From Streptomyces collinus Tu 365 (GTDB taxonomy: Bacteria > Actinomycetota > Actinomycetes > Streptomycetales > Streptomycetaceae), in the NCBI RefSeq assembly GCF_000444875.1, contig NC_021985.1, positions 1,426,001 through 1,490,000 of the forward strand: DNA of 64,000 nucleotides, written 5' to 3'. Position 1 is the first letter of the stretch. Each line of letters begins with the position of its first letter. Made by a program: the position numbers and the translations under genes. This document shows, piece after piece, positions 37,775 through 46,513 of the stretch. The notes below the pieces were generated by a model that saw nothing but the letters and a program-made list of their open reading frames with translations, made no database searches and was not told the origin of the DNA.

Positions 37775-38475
37775 GGCTGGCGGTCCCCCCTGCGGCGGCG
37801 ACGGGCGGGCGCGGGCGGGCGTTCACGCGGGCCCGTGTAGCCGCCGTCCGGACCGGGGTCACTTGTTTCCGTGTAGCGCAGCCTGCGCCCCGGCCCCGCG
37901 TCCTCGCCGCGGGAGGTGGCGCGCACGACGAGGCCTTCGGTGACCGGCGGTGCGGCGGCCTTGGTGATGCCGGCGAGCGGCGCCCGCACCCGCAGCGAGA
38001 GGGAGGCCTTCAGCTCGCCGCCCATGGCCGACCACACGTCGGAGGCGGCCGGTGCGTCGGACCCGGTTCCGGCGGTGTCCAGGCCCACGGTCAGGCCGAG
38101 TTCGGCGAGCGTGCCGGTGAGCAGCCGAGCGGGCAGCGTGTCGGTGCTCACCAGCGTCGCGAGCACCTGCGACAGCAGCCGGTGTTCGTCCTGCGGGCGG
38201 GTCGCCCACGCCGTGACCAGGTACGTCAGCTCGAACCAGCGCGGCGGGGAACGCCGCGCCACGAGGTGGCCGTCCTCGTCGTACACCTCTCCGGAGCCGC
38301 TGCCGCGCCGGACGGCGTCCTCCCGGATGTCGTACAGGAAGACGCAGACCGTCGGGGCGCTGCGGCGTGCGGCCCAGTCCCGGGTGGGGGCGTCGAAGAC
38401 GACGTCGACGCCCGACGCCTCCAGGCCGGACTCGCCGAGCAGCCGGCGCAGCCCCTCGTCGACCTCGTGGATCAC
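37771..38475 (-). CDS. eCIS cap protein, DUF4255 family (Afp16/Pvc16-like)
   Basis: 234 residues from a GTG at 38475 overlapping the previous stop by 4 bp (GTGA). DUF4255 features are HEVDEGLRRLLGESGLEASG, DVVFDAPTRDWAARR, VCVFLYDIREDAVRR and FELTYLVTAWATRPQDEHRLLSQVL (cited in part). Such proteins cap the distal end of tube and sheath and set particle length. The tail beyond ~195 is basic and Pro/Arg rich. It is coupled to the ATPase on its other side. Confidence 0.93.
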   Translation of the reverse strand: MIHEVDEGLRRLLGESGLEASGVDVVFDAPTRDWAARRSAPTVCVFLYDIREDAVRRGSGSGEVYDEDGHLVARRSPPRWFELTYLVTAWATRPQDEHRLLSQVLATLVSTDTLPARLLTGTLAELGLTVGLDTAGTGSDAPAASDVWSAMGGELKASLSLRVRAPLAGITKAAAPPVTEGLVVRATSRGEDAGPGRRLRYTETSDPGPDGGYTGPRERPPAPARRRRRGDRQP

Positions 38476-41400
38476 CGGCGGGTCACCTCGTCCGGCGGCT
38501 GCACGCTGCCGGTGACCACCAGGAAGTCGGTCGTCACCGGGGAGAACCCGGGGCCCTTGGCGGTGATGATCCGGGGCCCGGTCTCGTCCTTGGCGAGGAT
38601 GAGCAGCTGGCCGGTGAAGGTGCCGTTCGGCAGCGGAGTGGTGGGCGCCGCCGCCGCGGTGATCCCCGGCTTCCAGGTGAACCGCACCGGCACGCCCGGC
38701 GGGAAGTCCTTGCCGCGCACCGAGGTGACGAAGCCGGGCCTGCCGATCGCCGGCACCGCGATGATGCGCGGCTGGAGGATGCGCAGCCGCTCCCGGGAGC
38801 TGTTGTCGCCCTTGTCGGCGTCCGTCCCGGTGGTGGTCAGCGTGCCGGTGACGTGGGTGGTCAGCGCCTTCCTGGGGCTGAGGACGACCCGCACGACGGT
38901 GCTCGCGCCCTGGTCCAGGTCCGGCAGCGCGCACACCCAGTTCTTGTCGCAGCCCTCCGGCGGCCCGCTGTTCGGGATGCTCTTGGGCAGGCCGATGTGC
39001 AGCCGCAGTCCGGTCGCCAGCGCGTTGCGGCCGTTGCGCACGGTGTACGTGACCACGACCCGCCCGCCGACGTATCCGGGGTTCGGCTGGGCGGTGAGGC
39101 GGAGACCGGGCCCGGCGTCGGGCTCACCCGGAGCCGGGGGCACGGTGGGCGGAGAGGTGGGTGTCGGCGTCGGCGTCGGTGTCGGGGTGGGTGTCGGCGT
39201 GGGTGTCGGGGGCGTGGCCTGGACGACCGGCACCACGGTGCGGCCCGTGTTGTCGCTGGGCTGCGGATCGAGGACGGTGCCGGTGACCGACCAGTCGATC
39301 GGCGCGTTGCCGGGGGTGACCCCGGTGACGGTGACGGTCACGGGCACGGTGGTGCCGGGCGGCACGACACCGACGGTGCACTGGAGGGAGGCGGCGTGGC
39401 AGGTGCCGCCGGGATAGGTCAGCCTGGTGATCTGCACGCCGGTCGGCGGGGCGACGGTCAGCTCGGTGCCGGGGGAGGCAGCGGGGCCGTTGTTGACGAC
39501 GTCGACACGAATGGTGGTGGTCCTGCCGACGGTGACCGCCGGGACGGTGCCGGGCGCGTTCACCGCGAGGTCCACGGACTGCTGGACGCTGGGTTCCTTC
39601 TGCCGGCCCCCGAGCTCCGCGGTGAGCGGGGTGAGGTCGCCGGACGCGACGTCCAACAAGCGCAGTTTCTCGGCGCTGTTGGCGGCGACCTCGGCACGGG
39701 AGCTGATCACCAGGCCCTTGCCGTCGGCCGTCCAGGCGGCGTCCCGGGGCTGGAACGGACCGGTGGCCGAGGTGTCCGGCAGATCCGTCCGGCAGGCGCC
39801 GGGGACGTTGCGCGCGGCGGTGGGCAGCAGAACCTTGCAGTCGTCGCCCGACAGGGACGTCAGGAGGATGCCGTCGCGTTCGTCGACCGCGCCGCCGCCG
39901 CTCTTGCGGTTGAAGGCGATGGTGAGGCCGTCCGGGGAGAACGCCGGACTGTCGTCGATGACCTGGCAGTTGCCCGGGCAGATCGTGGCGCTCAGGTCGC
40001 GCTGCCGGTCCAGGTGGTTCACCGGCGCGGTCCAGATGTGCTTGTTGCCGCCGCTCCCGCCGATCACCTCGTTGCGGGTGAAGGCCAGGGTGGTGCCGTC
40101 GGAGGACCAGGTGGGCTGGGCGTCCTCGCCCTGCTGCTGCCCGGCCGGCGGGGTGATCCGGCCGGTGATCGCGCCGGTCGCCGCGTCGGCGATCAGGATG
40201 CGGCTGGGGCCCGCGGCGTCCCCGACGCCGCCCGGCGACGTCCGGGTGAAGGCGAGGTACTTGCCGTCCGGGGAGAACGTCGGGTCGGTGTCCCAGTCCG
40301 TCGCGCCGCGTCCCGCGAGGGGCATGGCCTGCGCGTTGGTGCCGTCGGCGTCCGCGAGCCAGATCCGTTCGATCCGCTGGTTGTCGGCGTCTGTCTCGAA
40401 GCGGGTGACGACGATCCGGCGGCCGTCGGGCGTGTAGTTCTGCCGCTCGGTCCACGGGTCGAAGCCGGCGGCGGGCCGGAACAGCGGGTCCTTGGTGGGA
40501 TCGGTGTTGGTGTCGGCAGCCGGGTCCTCGTTGAGGAGCGTCAGGTTCAGGTCGCGTGGGTCGGACCCGTCGATGCGGGCGTCCTGCAGCGTCACCACGT
40601 GCGGATCGGCCGCCGAGTCGCGCTCCACCACCACGCCGCCGCCGTTGACCGGTCCCAGCCAGGTGGGTGAGAGGACCTCCCGGTTCTCGTTGAGCACCAG
40701 CCCGGGCTCCGTGTCCGCGTGTGCGGTCGACTTGAACACGTGGTCGTAGTCGCCCTCGCACGTGCAGGTGGTCTCGGGGCTGAGGAACACCAACTGGTCC
40801 CCGTCGGGCAACCACGATGCCCCGTGGGCACGCCACCCCGCGTAATCGCCCGCGAAGAGCGCCTCGTCACTGGTCCCGTCGGTGATCCGCAGCCGGGGCA
40901 CGGACTGCCCGTTCTCGGTGGTGGTGGAGGTGTACGCGATCCAGTCCCGGTTCACGTCGTCGTTCACCGGGTTCCACGCCGGCTCGGAGGCCGTGCCCTG
41001 CGCCGGGGAGGTGATCCGGGTGGCGGTGCCGCCGTTCAGGGGTCGTACGTAGATCTGCTCGCCGACCAGCGGATCGCTGTCGCCGCTGTACGCGATGCGC
41101 TGCCCGTCGGGGGAGACCGTCGGGCACTCCTCGTTGGCGGGGGTGTCGGTGAGCCGCGTCAGGCCGGTGCCGTCGGTGCGCACCAGCCACAGGTCGCGCT
41201 GCGTCCCGCCGCCGGTGCCGCCGGGTTCGGCCGAGTCGAACACCACGGACTGCCCGTCCGGCGTCAGCCGGGGGTGCGCCGCGTCCCGGCCGGTGGTCAG
41301 ACGCCGTACCGAACCGTCCGCGGCCCGCAGGTAGACCTGCGGCTTCTTCTCGTCGCGGCGGCTCGCGAAGACCACTTGGTCACCGAGCGCGGACGGCTGC

Positions 41401-41648
41401 ACATCGTTGTGGACGGGGCCGTCGCCGAACAGCGGTGTGCTGGAGGTGGTCGAGGCCACCGTGCCGAGGCTGCGGTGCCGGGTGCCCGCGTACGCGACGC
41501 GGGTGTCCGTGGCGTCGTCCGCGCGCGGGGCGGAGGCGGCGCTGCCCTGTCCGGAGGCCGCCGTCACCCCGAGCAGCGGGATCAGCAGCAGCAACGACGT
41601 TCCGAGTCTCCCCAGGCGGTACCGGCCGCCGGGGTCAGCCGTTCCCAT
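38472..41648 (-). CDS. Secreted PD40/TolB-type beta-propeller protein with DUF11-like domains
   Basis: About 1,058 residues from ATG 41648 (AAGGGGA upstream); a longer frame begins at 41678. An N-terminal signal peptide (LGTSLLLLIPLLGVTAASG) is followed by a large propeller built of PD40 repeats (SPDGQRIAYSGDSD, SPDGKYLAFTRTSPGG, SSDGTTLAFTRN, SPDGLTIAFNRK). Two CARDB/DUF11-like beta-sandwich domains are separated by a Thr-Pro string (~838-860). A last Ig-like/TIG-like domain (GRPGFVTSVRGKDFPPGVPV) completes it. A secreted protein at the head of an operon with cap and ATPase is unexpected for an intracellular particle; it may be an outer partner or receptor. Function unknown. Confidence 0.87.
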   Translation of the reverse strand: MGTADPGGRYRLGRLGTSLLLLIPLLGVTAASGQGSAASAPRADDATDTRVAYAGTRHRSLGTVASTTSSTPLFGDGPVHNDVQPSALGDQVVFASRRDEKKPQVYLRAADGSVRRLTTGRDAAHPRLTPDGQSVVFDSAEPGGTGGGTQRDLWLVRTDGTGLTRLTDTPANEECPTVSPDGQRIAYSGDSDPLVGEQIYVRPLNGGTATRITSPAQGTASEPAWNPVNDDVNRDWIAYTSTTTENGQSVPRLRITDGTSDEALFAGDYAGWRAHGASWLPDGDQLVFLSPETTCTCEGDYDHVFKSTAHADTEPGLVLNENREVLSPTWLGPVNGGGVVVERDSAADPHVVTLQDARIDGSDPRDLNLTLLNEDPAADTNTDPTKDPLFRPAAGFDPWTERQNYTPDGRRIVVTRFETDADNQRIERIWLADADGTNAQAMPLAGRGATDWDTDPTFSPDGKYLAFTRTSPGGVGDAAGPSRILIADAATGAITGRITPPAGQQQGEDAQPTWSSDGTTLAFTRNEVIGGSGGNKHIWTAPVNHLDRQRDLSATICPGNCQVIDDSPAFSPDGLTIAFNRKSGGGAVDERDGILLTSLSGDDCKVLLPTAARNVPGACRTDLPDTSATGPFQPRDAAWTADGKGLVISSRAEVAANSAEKLRLLDVASGDLTPLTAELGGRQKEPSVQQSVDLAVNAPGTVPAVTVGRTTTIRVDVVNNGPAASPGTELTVAPPTGVQITRLTYPGGTCHAASLQCTVGVVPPGTTVPVTVTVTGVTPGNAPIDWSVTGTVLDPQPSDNTGRTVVPVVQATPPTPTPTPTPTPTPTPTPTSPPTVPPAPGEPDAGPGLRLTAQPNPGYVGGRVVVTYTVRNGRNALATGLRLHIGLPKSIPNSGPPEGCDKNWVCALPDLDQGASTVVRVVLSPRKALTTHVTGTLTTTGTDADKGDNSSRERLRILQPRIIAVPAIGRPGFVTSVRGKDFPPGVPVRFTWKPGITAAAAPTTPLPNGTFTGQLLILAKDETGPRIITAKGPGFSPVTTDFLVVTGSVQPPDEVTRR
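39159..39210. repeat. Hexanucleotide-type repeat encoding a Thr-Pro string
   Basis: Degenerate GTGTCG/GGCGTC/GGGGTG hexamers repeat for about 50 bp within the beta-propeller gene and encode alternating Thr and Pro. The repeat unit keeps the reading frame when copies are gained or lost. It forms a stiff spacer between two DUF11-like domains. Confidence 0.8.
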
Positions 41649-41843
41649 CACGGTCCCCTTCGCAGTCTGGTGCGGCATCCCGATGTGCCCATCCGGATCG
41701 CCTCCGCCACCCTGTACCGGACGTGCGCGCCCCGGCAGGGCGGCGGGGCCGTACCCGAGGGAAACGCGCGGTGCGCTTTCGGGCAGTGCGGGTTTCCCGT
41801 AGGTCGCTCCCGGCTTGTTGCCCCTACGGCGTCAACGCCGTTG

Positions 41844-42503
41844 TCAGATGAGTCCGTTGCGCAGTGCGTAGCCCACCGCGTGGGATCGGTTGCGCAGTTG
41901 GAGACGCGTGATTATCTCGTGCAGGACGTTCTTGACGGTCCGTTCCGAGTACGAGGTCTTGCGGGCGATCTCCGCGGTGTCCAAGCCCTCCGACACCAGG
42001 CGCAGCATGTCCGCCTCGCGCGTGGTCAGCGTGGACAGCGACAGGCCCCGCGGGTCGAGCGCCGAGCGCTGGAGGCTGCTCACATGGCTGAGCAGCTTGC
42101 CGAGCAGGTCGCCGGGGAGCACACCCTCCCCGTTGGCTATCGCCTGGACCAGCTGCAGAAGTTGGTCCTGGTGCGCGTCGGAGCGCCGCAGCACCGCCGC
42201 GACGCCGCACTCTATGACGCGTTGCAGCGCGCCGGATCCGAGGGTGCCGACCACGAGGCCGGTGCGGGTGGCGGTGTTGAGCCGCAGCCGGTCCAGCAGG
42301 GACGCCACGTCATCGTCCACGGTGTCCACGACCACCAGTGACGCCTGGGCCCGCTCCGCGTCGGCGTCGTCGAGCAGGTCGACCTCGGGGCGCTGGCGCA
42401 GCTGGTGGACGACGCCGACACGCAGGACCGGATCGGCGGCGTACACGGCCACCGTCACCCTGCTCCGGTGTCCGGGCAGGCTCTTGTCTTGTGCACAGGA
42501 CAT
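41844..42503 (-). CDS. LuxR-type regulator beside the eCIS locus, atypical receiver
   Basis: 219 residues from ATG 42503. The C-terminal LuxR helix-turn-helix is complete (LSTLTTREADMLRLVSEGLDTAEIARKT, then SERTVKNVLHEIITRL; cited in part). The N-terminal half looks like a response-regulator receiver (VAVYAADPVLRVGVVHQL), but one acidic pocket residue and the usual lysine are changed (AVLRRSD instead of a KD end). Phosphorylation is therefore doubtful. A LuxR gene at this place is typical of streptomycete eCIS loci and may control them. A short hairpin at 41826-41841 follows the stop. Confidence 0.9.
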   Translation of the reverse strand: MSCAQDKSLPGHRSRVTVAVYAADPVLRVGVVHQLRQRPEVDLLDDADAERAQASLVVVDTVDDDVASLLDRLRLNTATRTGLVVGTLGSGALQRVIECGVAAVLRRSDAHQDQLLQLVQAIANGEGVLPGDLLGKLLSHVSSLQRSALDPRGLSLSTLTTREADMLRLVSEGLDTAEIARKTSYSERTVKNVLHEIITRLQLRNRSHAVGYALRNGLI

Positions 42504-42710
42504 GGGAGTTCTACCTGTTTCATGAATTCGTGGGGGGCTGGGCGCTGAGACGATGCGAGCACCGGAGGGCGGCGCGCGGGCTGCGACGGGAAGCATCAAC
42601 GCCCCCTGGATACATAAGAGTTGCCGGTGACTGTCGGGGCATCGCGACTGCCCGCACCTTGCCCTCGCGTTCCTCGCCGCACGCCCGGACGTGTTTCTAC
42701 GGTGGTAGGC

Positions 42711-44064
42711 GTGACGCCTTCCGCAGCCTCTTCCGGCCCTGGTGCGCCCGGCCTCGACATCCCGGCCGTGACCGTGACACCGGGTGACACCGCCACGACG
42801 ACTCTGACCGTCCGCAACGACAGCGACATCGTGGAGGCGTACAGCCTGGAGGTCGTCGGGGACTGCGCCTCCTGGACCACCGTCGAACCCGCCCGGGTCT
42901 CGCTCTACCCCGGCACCTCCGAAACGGTGACGCTCCGTCTGGAACCGCCGCGCTCCCCGGAGATCCGGGCCGGCGAGATGCCGCTGGGTGTGCGGGTCCT
43001 GCCGGCCGAGCACCCCGATGCGGTGCAGGTCCTCGAAACCACCGTGCACATCGAGGAGTTCCGCGAGCTGCGCACCGAGCTGGCCCCGCGCCGCCGGCGC
43101 GGCTGGCTGCGCGGCCGCTACCGGCTGGCGGTCCGGAACCAGGGCAACACCCCGGCGCAGGTGGGCTTCACCCCCGGGCAGGCCGGCGAGGAGCTGGCGT
43201 TCGCCTTCAACCCGGCGAAGCCGAAGCTGGAGCCCGGCGAGTCGGTGGAGGTCGGACTGCGCGTCCGCACCGGCAAACCCGTGTGGTTCGGCTCCCCGGT
43301 GGTGTGGCCGTTCACCGTCGACACCTCCGAGGACCGGGACCAGGACGAACAACCCGGCTCGGACGACACCGTTGTCCGGACGCCACTGGACGCCGAGTTC
43401 GTCCAGATCCCGGTCTTCCCCAAGTGGCTGCTCGCACTGCTCGCCGCACTGCTCGCACTGCTGATCGCCTGGTTCGCGCTGGTCCGTCCGGCGGTGCGCA
43501 GCGCAGCCAAGGACGCGGCCGACGAGGCGGTCCAGGCACGGCCCACGCCCGCCGGACAGCAGACTCCCGGCGGCGGCGCCGGTTCGGCCGGTCCCCGGCA
43601 CCCAGGGGTCGGGCGCGTCGGCCGGAGCGGGCGGCGGCTCGGGCGCCGGCGGCTCGGCCGGCGGTGGCGGCACCTCGACCGGCAACGGCAGCGGCAGCGG
43701 CAGCGGCCAGCAGAGCTCGCAGACCATCGACGTGCAGACGGCGAGCGGGGAGACCAAGACCGGCACCTACACGGTGCCCAAGGGCAGCGTCTTCGGGGTC
43801 ACGGACATCGTCGTCGCCAACTTCCAGGGCGACGAGGGGGTGTTGACGATCTCCTTCGGCGACCGCAAGATCACCACTATCGCGATGGAGACCTTCCGCA
43901 ACCAGGACTACCACTGGGTCACCCCCATCAAGATCCCCGAGGGCGATGCCGTGTCCATCGAGGTGACCTGCAATAAGCCGGGCACCCCGGCCACCGGCCT
44001 TCGGGCAAAGGGCTGTCACGAGGTCCTGAACGTGAGCGGCCTGCTCGGCAGCACCAAGCAATGA
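42711..44064 (+). pseudogene. eCIS-associated CARDB-like membrane protein, frameshifted
   Basis: The N-terminal part (GTG 42711 to ~43595) encodes two NEW3/CARDB-like beta-sandwich domains (VTVTPGDTATTTLTVRND, RGRYRLAVRNQGNTPAQVGF) and one membrane helix (LLALLAALLALLIAWFALV). The frame then fails in a Gly/Ser-rich linker. A C4 run at 43593-43596 appears to hold one base too many, since removing one C restores VPGTQGSGASAGAGGG and then the C-terminal domain TYTVPKGSVFGVTDIVV to the stop at 44064. Upstream of the C4 run the frame continues as Arg-rich nonsense. It is divergent from the LuxR gene. Mutation, phase variation or sequencing error are all possible. Confidence 0.82.
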
Positions 44065-44428
44065 CTCGAACCTCTCCACTTGCAACCCATTGTCGATCGA
44101 TGAAGACGCGATCTGCCAAGCGCTGGGTCTTCTTTCGCTCGGATCGGTCCTGAAATCGACAGACCAGGTCTGAAAACCAGCAACCGGCAACCCCAGGTCA
44201 GGGGCCTGGGGTTGCTTTGTTGCACGGGTCGACTGCCGATCCCGCGCTGTCCTGGCATGGTCGACCGGCCGAGGGGCGACGCAGATCCCCACCACCCCGT
44301 CCCCTGAGCGAGGGGGACGTCGGGCGTCCCGAGCCCTCAGCAGGGGCCGCCCGTCGAACGCCGGTCCGGCCACTCCTGGGGCGACCGGATACAGTGCGCG
44401 GGACGGCAGCCCGGTCAGGAGGGGAAGC
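44065..44428. other. 364-bp intergenic stretch
   Basis: This stretch holds the terminator at 44187-44220 and then the upstream region of the metallophosphoesterase gene. The part 44065-44180 has a lower G+C than its surroundings and no open frame of note. No tRNA cloverleaf could be drawn. Confidence 0.6.
44187..44220 (+). terminator. Rho-independent terminator
   Basis: GCAACCCCAGG pairs perfectly with CCTGGGGTTGC around a 7-base loop and is followed by TTTGTT. It lies 122 bp downstream of the frameshifted eCIS gene and marks the end of the eCIS region on the plus strand. Confidence 0.85.
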
Positions 44429-45649
44429 GTGACCGACACCAGCAACACCCGGCCCGCCGCAGGTGCGGCCCGGGCGCCGCGGCCGAGCCGGCTGCACCGC
44501 CTGATGCGCTACATCCCCATGATCGCCCCCGTCCTGCTGTGGGCCGTGCCGTGCTGGGTACTGCTGTACGGCGGCCAGCAGTGGCCGCCGGGCGTCACGA
44601 CCGCCGGCACCGTTCTGTTCGTCCTCGGCCTCTTCGGCATGCCGCTCGCGATGATGCGCGGCCACGGCCGGCGCCAGCAGGACCGGGCGGCGATCATCGG
44701 CGACACCCTGCTGGGCACCAGCTGGGTCCTGTTCACCTGGTCCGTACTGCTCGGCGTCTTCCTGCGGCTCGCGCTGACCCTGGCCGGCGTCGGCGGGAGC
44801 CAGGACCGGGCCCGCATCGTCACCTGGGCCGTTCTCGGCGTGGCCGCCGTCCTGCTCGTCTGGGGGTACGCCGAGGCCCGCCGCGTGCCCCGCGTGCGCC
44901 GGCTCGACGTGCGGCTGCCACGGCTGGGGGCCGGACTGGACGGCCTGCGCGTCGCCCTCATCACCGACACCCACTACGGCCCGCTCGACCGCGCCCGCTG
45001 GTCGGAGCGGGTGTGCGAGACGGTGAACACGCTCGAGGCCGACCTGGTCTGCCACACCGGCGACATCGCGGACGGCACGGCCGAGCGCCGCCGCGCCCAG
45101 GCCGTTCCCCTCGGCACCGTGCGGGCCACCCACGCCCGGGTGTACGTCACCGGCAACCACGAGTACTACAGCGAGGCCCAGGGCTGGGTCGACCTGATGG
45201 ACGAGCTGGGCTGGGAACCGCTGCGCAACCGCCACCTGCTGCTCGAACGCGGCGGCGACACCCTCGTGGTCGCCGGGGTGGACGACGTCACCGCCGAGTC
45301 CTCCGGCCTCGAAGGCCACCGCGCCCACCTCACCGGCGCCCTGCACGGCGCCGACCCCGACCTGCCCGTCCTGCTCCTCGCCCACCAGCCCAAGTTCGTC
45401 GACCGGGCGGCAGCCGCGGGCATCGACCTCCAGCTCTCCGGCCACACCCACGGCGGCCAGATCTGGCCCTTCCACCACCTGGTCCGCATCGACCAGCCCG
45501 TCCTCGCCGGCCTCAGCCGCCACGGGGCGCGCACCCTCCTCTACACCAGCCGCGGCACCGGCTTCTGGGGGCCGCCGTTCCGCGTCTTCGCCCCCAGCGA
45601 GATCACCCTGCTCGTGCTCCGCTCCCCGCAGTCGCCCACCTCGCCGTAG
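44429..45649 (+). CDS. Membrane-anchored metallophosphoesterase
   Basis: 406 residues from GTG 44429 with AGGAGGGGAAGC upstream. Four hydrophobic helices in the first ~160 residues are followed by a calcineurin-like phosphoesterase. Metal ligands are visible in LITDTHYGPLD, VCHTGDIADG, YVTGNHEYYSE, LLAHQPKF and LSGHTHGGQIWPFHH. This layout matches YaeI/YkoQ-type enzymes, whose relatives act on lipids such as UDP-2,3-diacylglucosamine; the actinobacterial substrate is unknown. It is convergent with the immunity-like gene. Confidence 0.94.
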   Translation: MTDTSNTRPAAGAARAPRPSRLHRLMRYIPMIAPVLLWAVPCWVLLYGGQQWPPGVTTAGTVLFVLGLFGMPLAMMRGHGRRQQDRAAIIGDTLLGTSWVLFTWSVLLGVFLRLALTLAGVGGSQDRARIVTWAVLGVAAVLLVWGYAEARRVPRVRRLDVRLPRLGAGLDGLRVALITDTHYGPLDRARWSERVCETVNTLEADLVCHTGDIADGTAERRRAQAVPLGTVRATHARVYVTGNHEYYSEAQGWVDLMDELGWEPLRNRHLLLERGGDTLVVAGVDDVTAESSGLEGHRAHLTGALHGADPDLPVLLLAHQPKFVDRAAAAGIDLQLSGHTHGGQIWPFHHLVRIDQPVLAGLSRHGARTLLYTSRGTGFWGPPFRVFAPSEITLLVLRSPQSPTSP

Positions 45650-45707
45650 CGCTCGGCGGGCCGGCGCACCCCGGGCGCACGCCCGCGCACGCGGGTCGGC
45701 GCAGCGT

Positions 45708-46130
45708 TCAGGTCCCCGCCGAGAAGCGGGCCAGTTCCTCCGCGGCGCCGCGGGGCAGGTCGGCCAGCGCGGCCTCCGGCAGCCGGGTGATCACGGCGCG
45801 CAGCCGCGCGGCGGGTTCCGGCAGCAGGGTCCAGGCGGCGGGCGGGGCACTGACGGCGGCGAGCAGCAGGTCGCCCTCGTAGAAGTAGGCGTCGAGCAAC
45901 GGTTCCTCCAGCAGCAGGCGCACGGCGAGCGGGAGGACGAACGGGAGCGCCACCCGCTGCGCCACGAGCATGCGCAGGTCCGCCGCACCGAGTGCGCCCA
46001 GGGGCACGCGCCGCAGCTCGTGCACGGTGCGCACCAGCCGGGTCGCGTCGGCGGGCGGCGGGGGCCATCGCGGCGGGTCCAGTTCGTCGAGCGTGCGGTC
46101 GAGGTGCAGCAGGTGGTCCACGGGGTCCAT
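45708..46130 (-). CDS. CdiI-type contact-dependent inhibition immunity homologue
   Basis: 140 residues from ATG 46130 (MDPVDHLLHLDRTLDELD). Family features of the CdiI_3 contact-dependent growth inhibition immunity group are the leader HLDRTLDELDPPRW, RVPLGALGAADLRMLVAQRVALPFVLPLAV (cited in part) and LDAYFYEGDLLLAAV. No cognate CdiA/BamA-type toxin is present in this window. Such orphan immunity genes are widespread in streptomycetes and may simply be a small all-helical household fold. Confidence 0.75.
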   Translation of the reverse strand: MDPVDHLLHLDRTLDELDPPRWPPPPADATRLVRTVHELRRVPLGALGAADLRMLVAQRVALPFVLPLAVRLLLEEPLLDAYFYEGDLLLAAVSAPPAAWTLLPEPAARLRAVITRLPEAALADLPRGAAEELARFSAGT

Positions 46131-46195
46131 TCTCGCCGGAACGGGCACGGATGCGGGGCGTCGTCACGGCCGGTCGAGCGCCGTCGTCGGCCGCG

Positions 46196-46303
46196 CTCCG
46201 CCCATCGCCCATCGCCGACCGCCGGTCGCCAGTCGCCAGTCATCAGTGGCCACTGGCCAACCATCAGGCGCCAGCGCTCAGCCCTCAGCCCTCAGCCGTC
46301 TAG
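46196..46303. repeat. Short iterative repeats between genes
   Basis: Runs of overlapping 6-8 bp units (CGCCCATCGCCCATCG, GTCGCCAGTCGCCAGTC, GCCCTCAGCCCTCAGCC) make up this spacer. They look like replication-slippage products and not like a protein-coding or structural element. Confidence 0.55.
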
Positions 46304-46312
46304 GCTCACGGG

Positions 46313-46513
46313 ATGCGGCGCAGCGATGTCAGGCGGGAAGACGGAGCGTGGGTGGGGCTGTCCCTGGACGTGCGGGACCGCAGCCGGCCGGGTCTGTGCG
46401 TGTTCAGTGCGGGGCGGCGACTGCTGCTCGCCCAAGGGTCGCGGCCCGTCCTGCTCGCCGATGTCGACGTGCACCACGAGGGCGTGGACTTCTGGCGCAC
46501 AGACGCGTGGTGA
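46313..46513 (+). CDS. Short hypothetical frame upstream of kinase remnant
   Basis: 66 residues from ATG 46313 (MRRSDVRREDGAWVGLSLDV), ending GVDFWRTDAW. It overlaps the following remnant by 4 bp (GTGA). The sequence has reasonable hydrophobic patterning but no family I recognise and no clear ribosome binding site. It may be the truncated front part of another gene fused to the remnant by a deletion. Confidence 0.3.
   Translation: MRRSDVRREDGAWVGLSLDVRDRSRPGLCVFSAGRRLLLAQGSRPVLLADVDVHHEGVDFWRTDAW

Noticed and set aside
40719-42341. Plus-strand 540-residue frame over the propeller and LuxR genes.
   Set aside because: Composition is that of an antisense shadow and it spans two well-supported minus-strand genes.
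42504-43766. LuxR protein fused to a long N-terminal extension.
   Set aside because: The upstream minus-strand frame is the antisense of the CARDB-like gene; the receiver-like domain begins just after ATG 42503.
44065-44230. Possible tRNA or attachment site because of a G+C drop and hairpin.
   Set aside because: No cloverleaf with CCA end or TTC loop could be drawn; the hairpin with following Ts is a terminator, and no integrase or duplicate core was seen.
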